Under the pieces are notes generated by a model that was not told the origin of the DNA, searched no databases, and saw nothing but the letters and a program-made list of their open reading frames with translations. A stretch of 64,000 nucleotides of DNA from Atrichornis clamosus (lineage: Eukaryota > Chordata > Aves > Passeriformes > Menuridae), in contig WBMZ01003022.1 in NCBI GenBank assembly GCA_013400975.1, positions 115,069 through 179,068 on the forward strand. The letters are read 5' to 3'. A program made the translations under genes and the position numbers. Each line of letters opens with the position of its first letter. Positions within the stretch are counted from its first letter, which is position 1. Below, in pieces: positions 24,227 through 35,630 of the stretch.

Positions 24227-27200
24227 GTCTGAGCGCTTTAAGACTGAGCAATTGGATGAGATTCTGTTATAATAATAGATTGCATAATTGCAGGAGCCCC
24301 AGACTCAACCTTCAAAGCTCAAATGTTTCCTGCTGACAATTTCAGTACATCAGAGAGGCCAAAAACTTAGTACACAAGACATAGGCCTAGAAATCCACTT
24401 TTTTATGAGTATGTATACGTCTTTCCCTCCTTCTTCATACCTATCGATTATGCCACAAATGCATTAACCTGTAAGAAGATGCAGTCTCTAATTTTAAAAC
24501 GGAACCAAGTTTTCCCATAAAAACAATGACACCAATGAATTACATACCTGGCTCTTCATACCTGACACATAGACAGGTCAAAGAAAGGTAAGGAACAACT
24601 GAAAGCAATTCGAGGATACTAATTTACAGAAGGTTTACATCTGTTTTCTCTCATAGATTTCTTGTAATTAATTTACAGCAGCTACAGCTGAAGTTCAATG
24701 TGCAGTATATTACAAGCAGGCCCCAAGTGCCAAAAAATCTGCTTCCATTATAGGAAATATTAATGAGGCTAGCAAGGGTTGGTCATTTTACATGCAAAAA
24801 TTAGCTCTCAAATTACTGGAAAGTTTCAAAATAGAAGAAACTTTCGCAATATGTTTACATCTTCCTCCTAAAAATGCAGAATTATCTTCCCACATAATTG
24901 TGCTATCTTGAGTTCCCCTCTGAAATTCAGCCGTGGTGCTAACTTTCCTAGTCAAAGAAAGGTTACAATTTTTCAAAAAATGGCATTCACACATATGGCA
25001 AGAAATAAGATATTTACTTTTAGACTCCTAGTTTTTCAGCAATCTTAAGTACTACAAACTTGGATTCACGGAGTAAGACACTCAGCTTCTCCTAATATTT
25101 CCCAAGGATATATAAAACAGGCAGTAATATTGTTATGTTACCTGTCAAGCCCTTTGAAATGAAAAAGTTTAGTGTTTCCTCTGCTTGTACAAACTAACAT
25201 TACATGACAAATGTCAAACATAGAAATGTTTATTCAAAATATTTTTCTTCTTCATGAATGTAAATTTTTATTTTTGCGATCTTACAGATTTTTAATTTAG
25301 GTTGCACAGAAATTGGAGGAAATTGTGTAGTATATCCAGTCCTGTAAGCGGACATACAGCCACATGCTGAGCATGAATCCAGTGGTCTATAATAACCTCC
25401 TTACCTTTATTCTTGGCAGACCTGTATGGATACAGCTGTAGGCGGATTTGTTGCCCACAAATTAATATTTATATTGCTTCTTTATTTTTACTACATTATC
25501 ATTTGTATGTTGGAAATCACCATCTAATTAAGTCACCCATTCTAGCAGTGTCACTACTATACCCAGAATGACATAACCACATTATTAGTAAAAGTATTAT
25601 GTGAAATCACCAATGTAACTATTTTAAACTATTCATGGGAATAAAGCTTTTCTATGTGCATGCAATATGCAGGTCTGTTCATCCCTTTGCTGTTGACAAG
25701 CCAAGACATGGACACAACTGGTCCCCACTTTGCACCGTAACGACACAGAGTCCCTGTACTCCTCGTTTCTGTGTTTCTGCGTTGCTGCCTGTGATACAGT
25801 CATGCCATGAGCATCAGCTTTTCGTGAGTCTCACGACTATTCACCTTTGCATCTTCAAGGAGTTGTTTATTATTGCTGAGCTATTCACTGTGGGTGGCAG
25901 TGTTCCCCCTCAGTCTCCCCATCTGCCTCCCAAACCTGCCCCACACCATTCTCCATAGCCAGCCCATCCACTGAGCACACAAACGGCAGTGAGGAACTGA
26001 TCCATCACAAGACAGGCACAGCAGAAAACTATGCTTTCTCAGCTGTCAGGCATGCAAAGCATCTGTCACAAGAGGCTGTGCTGTTCAAACCGGTTTTCTC
26101 TTTGGTTGGAAAGGTGAGCTTTCCGTCCAAAGTGGAGACCTTCTGTGAGATATTCCCTGCAGAGTGCTGGCTCCAACCCCAGCCATAAATGACACGACAT
26201 CTGCACTCAGCCTGCTCTTTCCCTTTGTAATACATACAATCTGGGTAGCTGGCTTGGAAGGAATAAAGAAAACTTGTCTAGCTACAATCTGGCCGTTTCT
26301 TTCTTTATGTCATGCACCGTACAACAATAGCAGTTTTCAGTATCAGCTGCCCGCAGGGTTTAAACCTCTGCAGATACCAGCAAATCTTGCATTTCACTTC
26401 CACAGGAACTGCAGCAAACCTACTGACGCTTGTTACACTTTTCCTGACGTTAACTTATGAACACCATCAGAAACTGCACGTGTGTATTTGAAAGGATGCT
26501 GCACCCCACTGCCCACTCCCCATCCAGTTGCCCACAGCACAGCCAGTCCCCACAGGAGTTCTGATACCGACACACAGGAGGCAGTGGGTCAGAAATAGCA
26601 CCAATTTATTCTCTCCTTTGCCTCTGTGCACTCATTTCCTTTTCACAGCTGTTAAATTCAAGTAAGGAACTGAAACTTCAGGTGACTCTGTCAAACAAAC
26701 CATTTAAAGACTTGTTACTGTATGGCACGGGATCGATTCAGTAATGCTCCCCCAGCTCCTGCTTTGGTAAATGAGACAGACTACTGCAGCTTCCTGACAC
26801 AAAACCCAAACTCTTTCAAAGCCCAGTCTTGCAATGATAAAACACACATGATATAGGTGCTGTTCATCCACGGGAAAGCCCTATAACACCTCTTGCTCCG
26901 AGGAACTTGTATTTTAGAACCAGGGAATAACCAAAAGTGGTGTCTCCTTGTTATTGCTCTCTGCTTTTTTTTTGCTGGCACCTGGGTTTGCCTTTTATAT
27001 GATACCATCAACTGTAGAGGAAGTCACAGCACTTACAAGGCATCTTTACTCTCCCTGAACATGAATACGCACTAATAGTTTCAAAACTCGCAAATCCTAG
27101 ATAAACCTGAGCCCTTGGAGCATCCTTCTGCGCTCTTATCTATAGTCTAAAATGTGGCTAAAACCTGCCTCAAAGTAGGTACAACACCTGTCCAAAACAA

Positions 27201-29049
27201 CACATTCCTGCTGCTTTTAAAAGTGGGTTATGTGAATTTGGGAACATGCTGGTGATGATGGGATGGTGGGCATGGCAGCCAAGATCCCTCCCAGGTACTG
27301 GAGCTGACCTAGGCTGTGCTTTTAGGGAAAATAGCTCTGCTATAACTGCACATCAAGAAACAGAAAGTAACAAAAGCATATTAAAAAAATGAGGAAAAGG
27401 CAACATCTGCACCAATTCAAGTTCTCCATAATGGTGGTCTCAGTTAGCAGTCCCAGGATGGTCACAGACAAAGATACAGGATGGGTTAGTCCACAAAGCA
27501 AGTTTAAAATGGCTGGGGATGCCCAAAATCACACATCTGAACGCCAGCTGGGCTGCCTCACGCCTTCAGCTCTCTTGGAAGGGCAAATTGCAGAGGTTGT
27601 GTTTTAGGGGTCTCAACTCATTGCCCTGGCCCTGCATGCTCCAACTAGAAGCAACACTGATTCCTTTTCTCCTGGGTAATTCAAATGAAGACAGAGAAAT
27701 TGTTAAAAGATGAGAGGGATGGGGGGAGTAAATATGTGTTATTACCAAATTCTATGTAGCAGTAAAGAGATGAGTAAATTTGAAGGTTTTATGCAGGTTT
27801 AAAGCCAACACTACTGTCCTCTAGACTCTCATAAGCCAACAGTGGTGTTTTAAACACAGTTATAATATACCTATACATCATCTCTCTGTTGCTTCATCTG
27901 AATCATTAATGTCATGATGAAGAAAACATTCTTACTTCCTAGGCAATTATTGTATATCTATTAAAATGAATTAAGTCTCTATTGAAAAGGCTTGTTTGTT
28001 CCATATCCGTCCTGTTAATGTGTATCTTTTCCTTCACTGTATCTGGTAAAATGTCAAGCCCACTATGTTTGGGAAATCAATAATTAAAGAGCTTTACAGT
28101 AATTACTCCAATAACACATATTTTTGCTACTTAACAAAACAAATTAAATCCACTAAACTAAAATTTACACTAACAACAGACAAAGATAGGTATGTCAAGC
28201 ACTAGTCCTCAAAGACTATCGACACTGCTCAGAAAGTCATTACATTGAGCGACAAGTATCCTGCAGAATACTTTATGGAGTATTTTATATGCTCATTTGT
28301 GTTTATCGTCAGTGCGTTTCAAGATATGAGAGGTGAGTCAATAACCACAGCAAGCAAGGAAAAGACTGTGCTTTTCTCACACAGCACAAACAAATTAGTG
28401 TCATTTGCAAGTAATTTCAATGTAACTGACCTCCCTGCATCTGATCCGGTATTTACAGCAAATGCCTACATGGACACATATTCAATGTGAATACAATTTT
28501 TAGCATATACATACATGTAAGTATTTTCATGTATTTATTTATAATACATGAAATGTATATTCACTTATACACGTTTAGACAACATGCATGATTGGGTGCA
28601 CAAGATACAAGGCATTTTTCTTAATTCAGGAGGATTCTTTTAAAATGAACTGAATACAGCTCATTTCATTATTTATCCAAGAACTAAAATTTTGGCGTAT
28701 TCAAAACAAAAAAACTCAATGTGTGAAACAGGTCTAAATGGGGACATGTAAGCACGTTTTTAGTGTAATTCATCCCAAATTACACTAAGTGCTTAAATTG
28801 CATTAGCTGACTTCATATTATTAATCCCCTAATTGCAGGAGAGACTAATGACAAATTTTCAGTAACATGGGTTCGTGGACATAAGAGGTGCACAGCTAAA
28901 ATAAGAGAGCCTGTCCTCTCACCCCCACCCCAACTGCTTCCCTACTCCTGAGTCACTTTCACCCCAAAATAACCTCATGGTAAAATTAATTTGGAATCAG
29001 AAAGGCTAATTTTCATCTTCATCATTGCCATTCACCAGTTCCCCAGGGC
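24227..29049. other. Unique DNA with a GC-richer patch, no gene recognised
   Basis: About 25680-26640 is richer in GC and C than its surroundings and carries overlapping frames of 68-107 codons on both strands, none resembling a known protein. A perfect 13-bp palindrome, CGTGAGTCTCACG, lies at 25823-25835. The stem-loop at 28749-28795 is listed separately. Confidence 0.55.
28749..28795. repeat. Stem-loop with 18 paired bases
   Basis: TAAGCAC (28749-28755) pairs with GTGCTTA (28789-28795). After a 4-base bulge, TTAGTGTAATT (28760-28770) pairs with AATTACACTAA (28778-28788) around a 7-base loop. All 18 pairs are Watson-Crick. The outer TAAGCAC/GTGCTTA resembles words in old palindromic amniote repeats, so this may be the core of a MITE-like relic. 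At 47 bases it is short for a microRNA precursor. Confidence 0.6.
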
Positions 29050-29203
29050 TGGAGTAAGGATGGAATCACCATCCCTGAAAGTGTTCAAAAGGCTTGTGAA
29101 TGTGGAATCTGTGGATATGGTTTAGTGGCAAACACTGTGGTGCTGGGTTAATGACTGCACTCAATGATCTTAGAGGCCTTTTCCAACCCTAGGGATTCTA
29201 TGA
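29050..29203 (+). mobile_element. CR1 LINE 3' end, distinct subfamily
   Basis: Landmarks are CACCATCCCTGAAAGTGTTC, GATATGGTTTAGTGGCAAAC, GTGGTGCTGGGTTAATG, CAATGATCTTAGAGGCCTTT, TCCAACCCTAGGGATTCTAT and GA. This is the CR1 tail type with 'GTTTAGTGG...GGTGCTGGGTTAATGGTTGGACT', different from the 'ACCTGGTCTAGTGG' type found elsewhere in the window. Two subfamilies are therefore represented. Non-coding 3' region only. Confidence 0.85.
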
Positions 29204-30332
29204 CAGTGGGGCAGGAGCCAGGAATGAGTGTCAAACTGCTGCTTTGCTGGGTGGCAGAGACAAAAATCATGACCTGACAATCCAAAAACTGAGGTATCTG
29301 GAAGTCTTGCTGAAAGACCAGCTCCAGCATTGTGTTTTCCTTTAGGCCAAATTTGCTATCGAGGCAGTAATTTTAATGGCTTAGGCACAGCTGCTGAGAT
29401 ATGAACACCTCTTATTTTAGGTTCTTATTTTAGAATAACTAATATTTTGGTCTTTTTTACCTCAGGCAAAACAGTTATGTTCTTCTAGAAGGGCAAAAAG
29501 AGTAAGCAATTCTAAACCCCATCTGAAGTCATGGCATAGGCAAAAATCCTGAAATTACTTTAAAAAAATCTGACATGGGTATGCTTTATTCAAACCTAGT
29601 CTCATTTTAAGTATCAGTTTTTCATAGTTTGTAATAGGTGTCTATGCCCCACATGTGGAATGAACCAGCAAATCCCAATTTCCCAATTGCACTGCAGTAT
29701 ATATTAACATGATCTTGATTTTCTTATTATCATATATATAGAACAATTTTCTTTGTTGGATGTCACTAGCCAGGCTTGAGCACAGAGGGATGTAGCAGTG
29801 ACTTCAAGGTCCCTGTTTGAAGCAATGCTGTTCGCTGGGAAGCTGTGCAATGTGCTCCTACAATGAACTGGAGATCAGGGACCACAGAGTTATTTAGGCT
29901 TTTTTCTCATTCATGGAAAAGATTAGATTCTCTCTTACTTTTTTGTTCAGCTAAGTCACTGATATTCAATTTTTGCTGAGATAATCACTTGACATTTCAC
30001 AAAATATCACGGTATTCTTCCTTACAAAATAAGCCTCGCTTATGCCTTAGGTAGAGGAAATGGATGTACTATTCCACTGTCACCACAAGACCAAAACCTT
30101 CAGCCCATGCACCTTTTCGGGAGGCAACCACAACTCCTTCTAGTCTTATTGACACAATTCCTGATCTTATTGACTGAACCTTCACCACTGATAATGGAGT
30201 TAATTTCAAGGCCACTGGTTTACATAGGCACATACAGGATTATTTTAGATGTTGACATGAAAAAGCTGTAGGTGAGATTCAGTGGGACACAAGAGGGAGC
30301 AGGCAGAGCTGCTGTCTTATTGAAGAATTATA
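29204..30332. other. Unique DNA, no gene recognised
   Basis: AT-rich single-copy sequence without exon-like frames or identifiable repeats. Confidence 0.6.
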
Positions 30333-30600
30333 AAACAGTTTGGGTGGGATCTTTGGAAGGGATCTTCAAGACTCTCGTTCCAAACCGCCTGCCATGGGCA
30401 GGGACACCTTTCACTAGACCAGGTTGCTCAGAGCTCCATCCAACCTGGCCTTGAACACTTCCAGGGATGGGAGACCCATGACTTCTCTGAGCAACCTGTG
30501 CAAGTGTCTCATCTCACTCTCACAGTGAGGAATTTCTTTCTAATAGCCAACTAAAACAACTCCCTTTCAGTTTGTAGCCATCTTGTCTCTACTCCTACCC
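30333..30600 (-). mobile_element. CR1 LINE, 3' end fragment, longest minus-strand copy
   Basis: Reverse complement of a CR1 tail reaching into the upstream 3' region: CAGTTTGGGTGGGATC, CCATGGGCAGGGACACC, CACTAGACCAGGTTGCTCAG, CCATCCAACCTGGCCTTGAA, CACTTCCAGGGATGGGAG, GAGCAACCTGTGCAAGTGTC, GAGGAATTTCTTTCTAATAG and TTTCAGTTTGTAGCCATC. About 268 bp survive. The ATTCTATG tail at the left edge is lost. The 135-codon minus frame that overlaps the right end (30551-30958) does not resemble LINE protein. Confidence 0.92.
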
Positions 30601-33600
30601 TGGCTATCCTGTGTGTTTCTATTTTCATTTTGCATGGGCTGCTGCTCTTACTTAAAAAGCGTGTTTTGACACAGGGGATGTGATTCCCTGGAAGAGTCTG
30701 AGTGTGATCTCTGCTTTCATTGAACCTGAAGGCAGTGCTCTGCATTAGGGTGAGTGAACTTGAGATGAGGGCATTCCACATGCTCAATGTACTTTCAATA
30801 TCACATGGGTCAGGAAAGGCTAAGGGATGTGGAAGAGACCAGAGAGGGAGTACAGTGTAATCACAGGGAGAAAGGGGAAAAAAAAACCCCATCAAAAATA
30901 TCAGCTGTGAAAAGAGCTGCATTATCCACTGATGCTTAACACGGCTATCACAGAGCACTGCTCCTATCTTTTTTATAATACATACCTTTTTATCTTTGTA
31001 TGCTCCTATTTATATTTAACAAGACCTTTCATTCACCCTCTCTGCACCCAAATAATAAAAATTAAAAATCAGAAAGCAAGCCCCACTGGGAGTCAAATAA
31101 GCTAACACTTAAACACTTCTGATGGCAGCGTAAAGAGACCAACAACATCACGGTCTCTTGACCTACATGGGAGCACTGCTATTGTGCTGAGGCAGCATAG
31201 AAAAAGAGATAAAATGCTTTCCCTTGAAACAGCTATGAAATAATGCAGACTCTGCTGTGTGCTGAGTGTACAGCTACTGCTGCTCTGGCAAATGCTGGAG
31301 TGCTTTTTCCTCATGCATTGCTTCAGGAAATAAAAGTTTAAAAATACAAGAAAACACTTGGAATAGAGCAAAAGCTCATTTTTTTCTGCCTTTTTAGTTT
31401 TGATGCTAGATAGGTGTTCGACATCTTCCTTGACTACAACTGTATTCCTCTAATCTATTATTCTCACCCAGATCTTAAACTATATTAATTAAGAGGATAT
31501 GGCAGCAGCTTCTGAACTGATGCCCTGCTTGTATTATGTCTGGGAAATGGGATTGTATCAGCCTTCAAAAAACATAAATAGTGTGTGAGATTTGTAAGTT
31601 ATGAATTATTCATGCCTACTAAATTAACAACAGATAAAGAAAATGTACCCTTTTCATCATATTAATCCAAAGAGTGCCAAGCTGTCATTAGTTGAATGAT
31701 TTTCAAAACAAAGCCATACTTTCTGGATGTCTGGTATTTCTGCCACATCATGCTATTTCTAAGCTGTCTGTCATTTTTGGCCATGCTCTCCCCAGACTGG
31801 AAAGTCTTCTGCCCTCTTTGCTTATTCTCCACAGAATGGTCACTACTTTAGGAGGGTGAGATATCAATTTTAATAATCTTAAAGTTAATATTTATGGCAG
31901 AAATGGGTAAAGACAACAATTGCATCTAATTACCGTGTTAGGTAATTATTCCAGAGCTGGGAATGTTTGTCAGCCCAATTCCCAGCTTTGTACTGAAATC
32001 TCAACTGCTACTGAGTGCTAGAGACTACAGTGTACCTCCCCTTTTTGACTGAAAAGAAGTTTTCCTAGCACTTGCTAAAAATACTATGAAAGCTATACCA
32101 AAAATGAATATGCCTTGAAATATGGAGCATAGTAGTGAATGTCAAACTTCTTATAAAAAAATATTTCCAGATTTTCTGTGCATTTATTTAGGGTATGGAT
32201 TTTCCAGGTGCCAAACCAAATACTAAATATAAATATTAATTAAACATTGCAATGATCCTGCAAGACATAACAAATACCTGACACGGCACGCTCTCAGTTT
32301 TTATATTGGTTAAGAAAATATTCATTTTTTAATTACACCATGTTGCTTATTTCAGTTGCAAAAGAAGGAAAGAATAATAGATGCTCACAGAGGCACACCA
32401 AATTTATACATTTTCAGATCCTGAGCCAATGGTTATGGCAGGTTCCCAATAAAAGGGATTTTTGGGGTGACAGCCTCCCCAGCCACAACGTACAGCTATA
32501 AAGACCAATGAAAGAAATCCTTTGTTCAAGCCAGTTCTAAAAAGTAACAATTATAAAAAATGCAACCTTGCTTTTTATATTACTAAGTGGTCCCTTCAAG
32601 CAGTGGGATGGAGCAGTAATTTTTGCTAATTAAAATATCATTATTACCCTATGCATATTGCTCAAAGGAGCTTGAGAATGTCAAGGTTTCTGAAGAGAAT
32701 CCCTTACTCTTTTTGCCTACTTATTTTTTATATCTGCCTAGATACCTTTTATATCACCAGTGAACACCTAGGATTCATTCAGCCAGCTAGTGAGCAGCAG
32801 GCTTACACTGACTGTCCAATTTTTATAGTTAGATGAATATTTCGGTAATAGAGTTTGTCTGAAGCCAAATTAGAAATCAAATAAATGATAATATGACATG
32901 CAATCATTTTCAGTGTCTGATAGCTTAATAGTAAGGACCCATTTTCATCTATGCCAACTCCATAATCCCACAAAATTGAGTACATTGAAGTGCATACCTC
33001 CTCTATTATATTTAGTTAGCAACTTGCTAATATTGTTCATCTGTTCTGATATTTTTCTAAAATCCTCTGCTTGGAACAGGGCATTCTTTTATGATTGAAA
33101 GATCAGCAAAAATAAAATTAGTAGCTGTTAACCCCAGCAATCACAGACCAGATGCAACTATAAATGCATAAAGCACTCATTTTTTTAAAATGACATTTTA
33201 AAAAAATTTCTCTCCATTTGTTGAAATCCAAGTTTGGATACACCAAGATGTTGCCAATTAATCTAACACACACAGTAGAATGATCACTTAGGTCTAAGCA
33301 AATTGTTCATATTGCACATTATATCCCTGTTCATATTTACTCTACAGCTTTACATTTGGACATAGCCAATAACCTCCTTGGTAGCATTAACTGCTCCAAT
33401 ATTTATAAATCCAGATCAAGCAGGATGGACTGAAGTGAGAATCCATGGAACAATTGAAACACCACCAGGTGTTTCACCACACCACTTCTACTATCAAATC
33501 TCTGCCAAGAACATTACTTCCAAATGTTGATTACTGAAGGTTTATTCAGTGTCAGAGTCACCGGCATATAAGTCATTCTAAAATAACTACTTGCCTATCA

Positions 33601-35600
33601 TTTTAAAGAGTGATTAAAAAAAAAATGCTGATGAGAAACTAAAATAGAATGTGGAAAATGGGCCCACAAAAGAGGAGAGGGGAGGCAGATCTGTCAGGGT
33701 GGCAGCTGGGAGAAGGGGACTGGCCTTGCTCTACATAAAAGGGTAAGCCCTCCATGGGTAAATGTAAACTGGCAGTGGTGAAAACTGGGTGAGACAGACT
33801 GGTATCACATTAAAACTGAGTGAAAAACATAAGGTTGGAGAACAAGACTAGGACTGTGTCTGTGTACAAAGACCATGAAGAGAATTGGGAGCCTCATTAA
33901 CAAAGACCTGGCTTCATTAGGCATCAGAAGAACCAATGGAGCAGGAATAATTAGGGGACACCAAAAATGACCAGGTTAGGGAACCAGGCACTTTCTCCAG
34001 GGAACCTGGAGGAGGAGTCACTCTGGCATCTTGCCATGCTTGTCTGCCAGCAAATATCTCTGAGAGGCTCTATGATGCCTCTCAGGGATAGCAACTTCTG
34101 CCACCAGCTCCTCTCTCAGCCAAGTACAGAGGACCCTGATGAGTAACAAAAGACATCAAGTGGATGCCTCACCACAATTTCTTCCTTTAAAATCGTAGGC
34201 AGCTGCAATTCAAGATCTACACAAAAGAATATCAGGAAGGCTGTCATCACTAAGAAGCTAAGAAGTGCATGAAAAAATGGCCCATACAACCTCTCTTCTC
34301 CATATGCAGATGTCACGGCAACCCAGAACACCAGCGACACGAGGCAGCAGGATTCATACTGGAGAAACTCTTTCGAAATTGCCATTTCTGAATTTCTTAC
34401 AGCTTTTCAACCAGAAAAAAATGGGTTTTTTTTAAACACTGGATGCCATTTTAATGTTCTTTACTAGGGGTCTTCTGAATGTCCTAATTACACTGGGGCA
34501 TGTGCAACATCACATTCTTTGTACCTGTTCTCTGAGGCTCAGTATTGAACTTGAATCCCCTTGAGATCATCAACATTTTTGTTCAAAGTATATAATCTTT
34601 TCTAATATGAACTTATATGTAGGTTTTGTAACATAAAATTCCATCAGGCACACATTAATGCTTTTTCCTCCTGGACTAAATTGTTGGAATGAGCTGCTTT
34701 GAAAGCTGTCACACTGACATGAAACAATCTACCTACTCTTCCTTCACTGCCAGCAGGCAATATTTTTTCATAAACTGGCTAGTTCTGGGCTAATGCTGCC
34801 AACAGTTAAAAACCCCCAAAACCCACAAAGCTAAAAGGTAATCTTTTCAAAACATACATTTTAAGCATCCCATAAGGACTAACCACATGTACAATGTCAC
34901 ATAAAAATAAATAGTAATATTTCCACTACAAACTGAGTAGCTGGTGGAAGTAGAGGAGAAAGAGTGGCAGAACACTTATGGCATCTTGCTAGAGATGCAG
35001 GGGATTTTTCCAGACTCGTGACAAAAATTCCCCCTACTGTCACAGCTGTAATGGGCACACACGTCCACAGCCTCACAGAAATTGTAGTTTAGCCCCATGG
35101 GATGGTCTAATGCCATCTCAGAGGCTTTGACTTTCTGATCATCAATGCAGTTGGGGTGGGACTCATCCCCAAATATGAAAAGTAGTTTTGTGCCAATTCA
35201 ATGCTTCTCCAAAAGTAACCGCTTTGTAGATATGCTCCACTTTTTGTGAAAAAGGCTCTTCTGAGAGTGGAATCAACCCAAACCAGCCATGAAACACCGA
35301 CCACTCCAGCACCTTAGGGAAGGAGCTGCTCATCATCTCCTGCTCTCATTCTTTGTGATCTGAACTCCCAAACTAAAATGCAGCAGCCCTAGCACTTCAG
35401 AGTATTCCTTTTTTTTCCCAGCACATTATTAGAATTGTGAGGCCATGGCGTAAAGAGGCATCTGAATAAAACTTGTGAAGAACATCAGTGAATTTTTGGA
35501 CACAAAGACCTTTTCCCCCAAGATGTTGCCTTTTTCACCAGAGAAAAGGAACAAAAGAACATAAAACCAAATAATACATATTACCATTAATTGACATATT
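30601..35600. other. Unique DNA, no gene recognised
   Basis: No coding exon could be assigned. Two small hairpins are present: GAAACACC/GGTGTTTC at 33456-33475 with a 4-base loop, and CTCCAGG/CCTGGAG at 33995-34011 with a 3-base loop. An 89-codon minus frame at 34116-34385 has a hydrophobic stretch but no family resemblance. 33660-34100 is somewhat richer in GC. Confidence 0.55.
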
Positions 35601-35630
35601 TTTCAACCTTAATGACTCTATGATTCTATA
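35601..35630 (+). mobile_element. CR1 LINE, very short 3' tail
   Basis: TTTCAACCTTAATGACTCTA followed by TGATTCTATA corresponds to the last 30 bases of CR1 (TTCCAACC...ATGATTCTATGATTCTAT). Nothing upstream aligns, so this is a minimal insertion or the last recognisable part of an old one. Confidence 0.65.

Noticed and set aside
25635..26460. GC-richer patch as a possible CpG-island promoter
   Set aside because: CpG pairs are only modestly present and scattered; no adjoining exon or TATA/Inr arrangement was found.
30551..30958. 135-codon minus-strand frame as a possible gene
   Set aside because: Part of it overlaps non-coding CR1 3' sequence and the rest looks like no known family.
33456..34011. 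Two small hairpins (33456-33475 and 33995-34011)
   Set aside because: Stems of 8 and 7 bp are expected by chance many times in 64 kb.
33660..34060. GC-richer segment as a possible second LTR
   Set aside because: No TG...CA ends with matching duplications and no ordered TATA/AATAAA pair could be found.
34116..34385. 89-codon minus frame with a hydrophobic stretch, possible membrane peptide
   Set aside because: Hydrophobicity is common in T-rich DNA; there are no splice signals I trust and no family resemblance.
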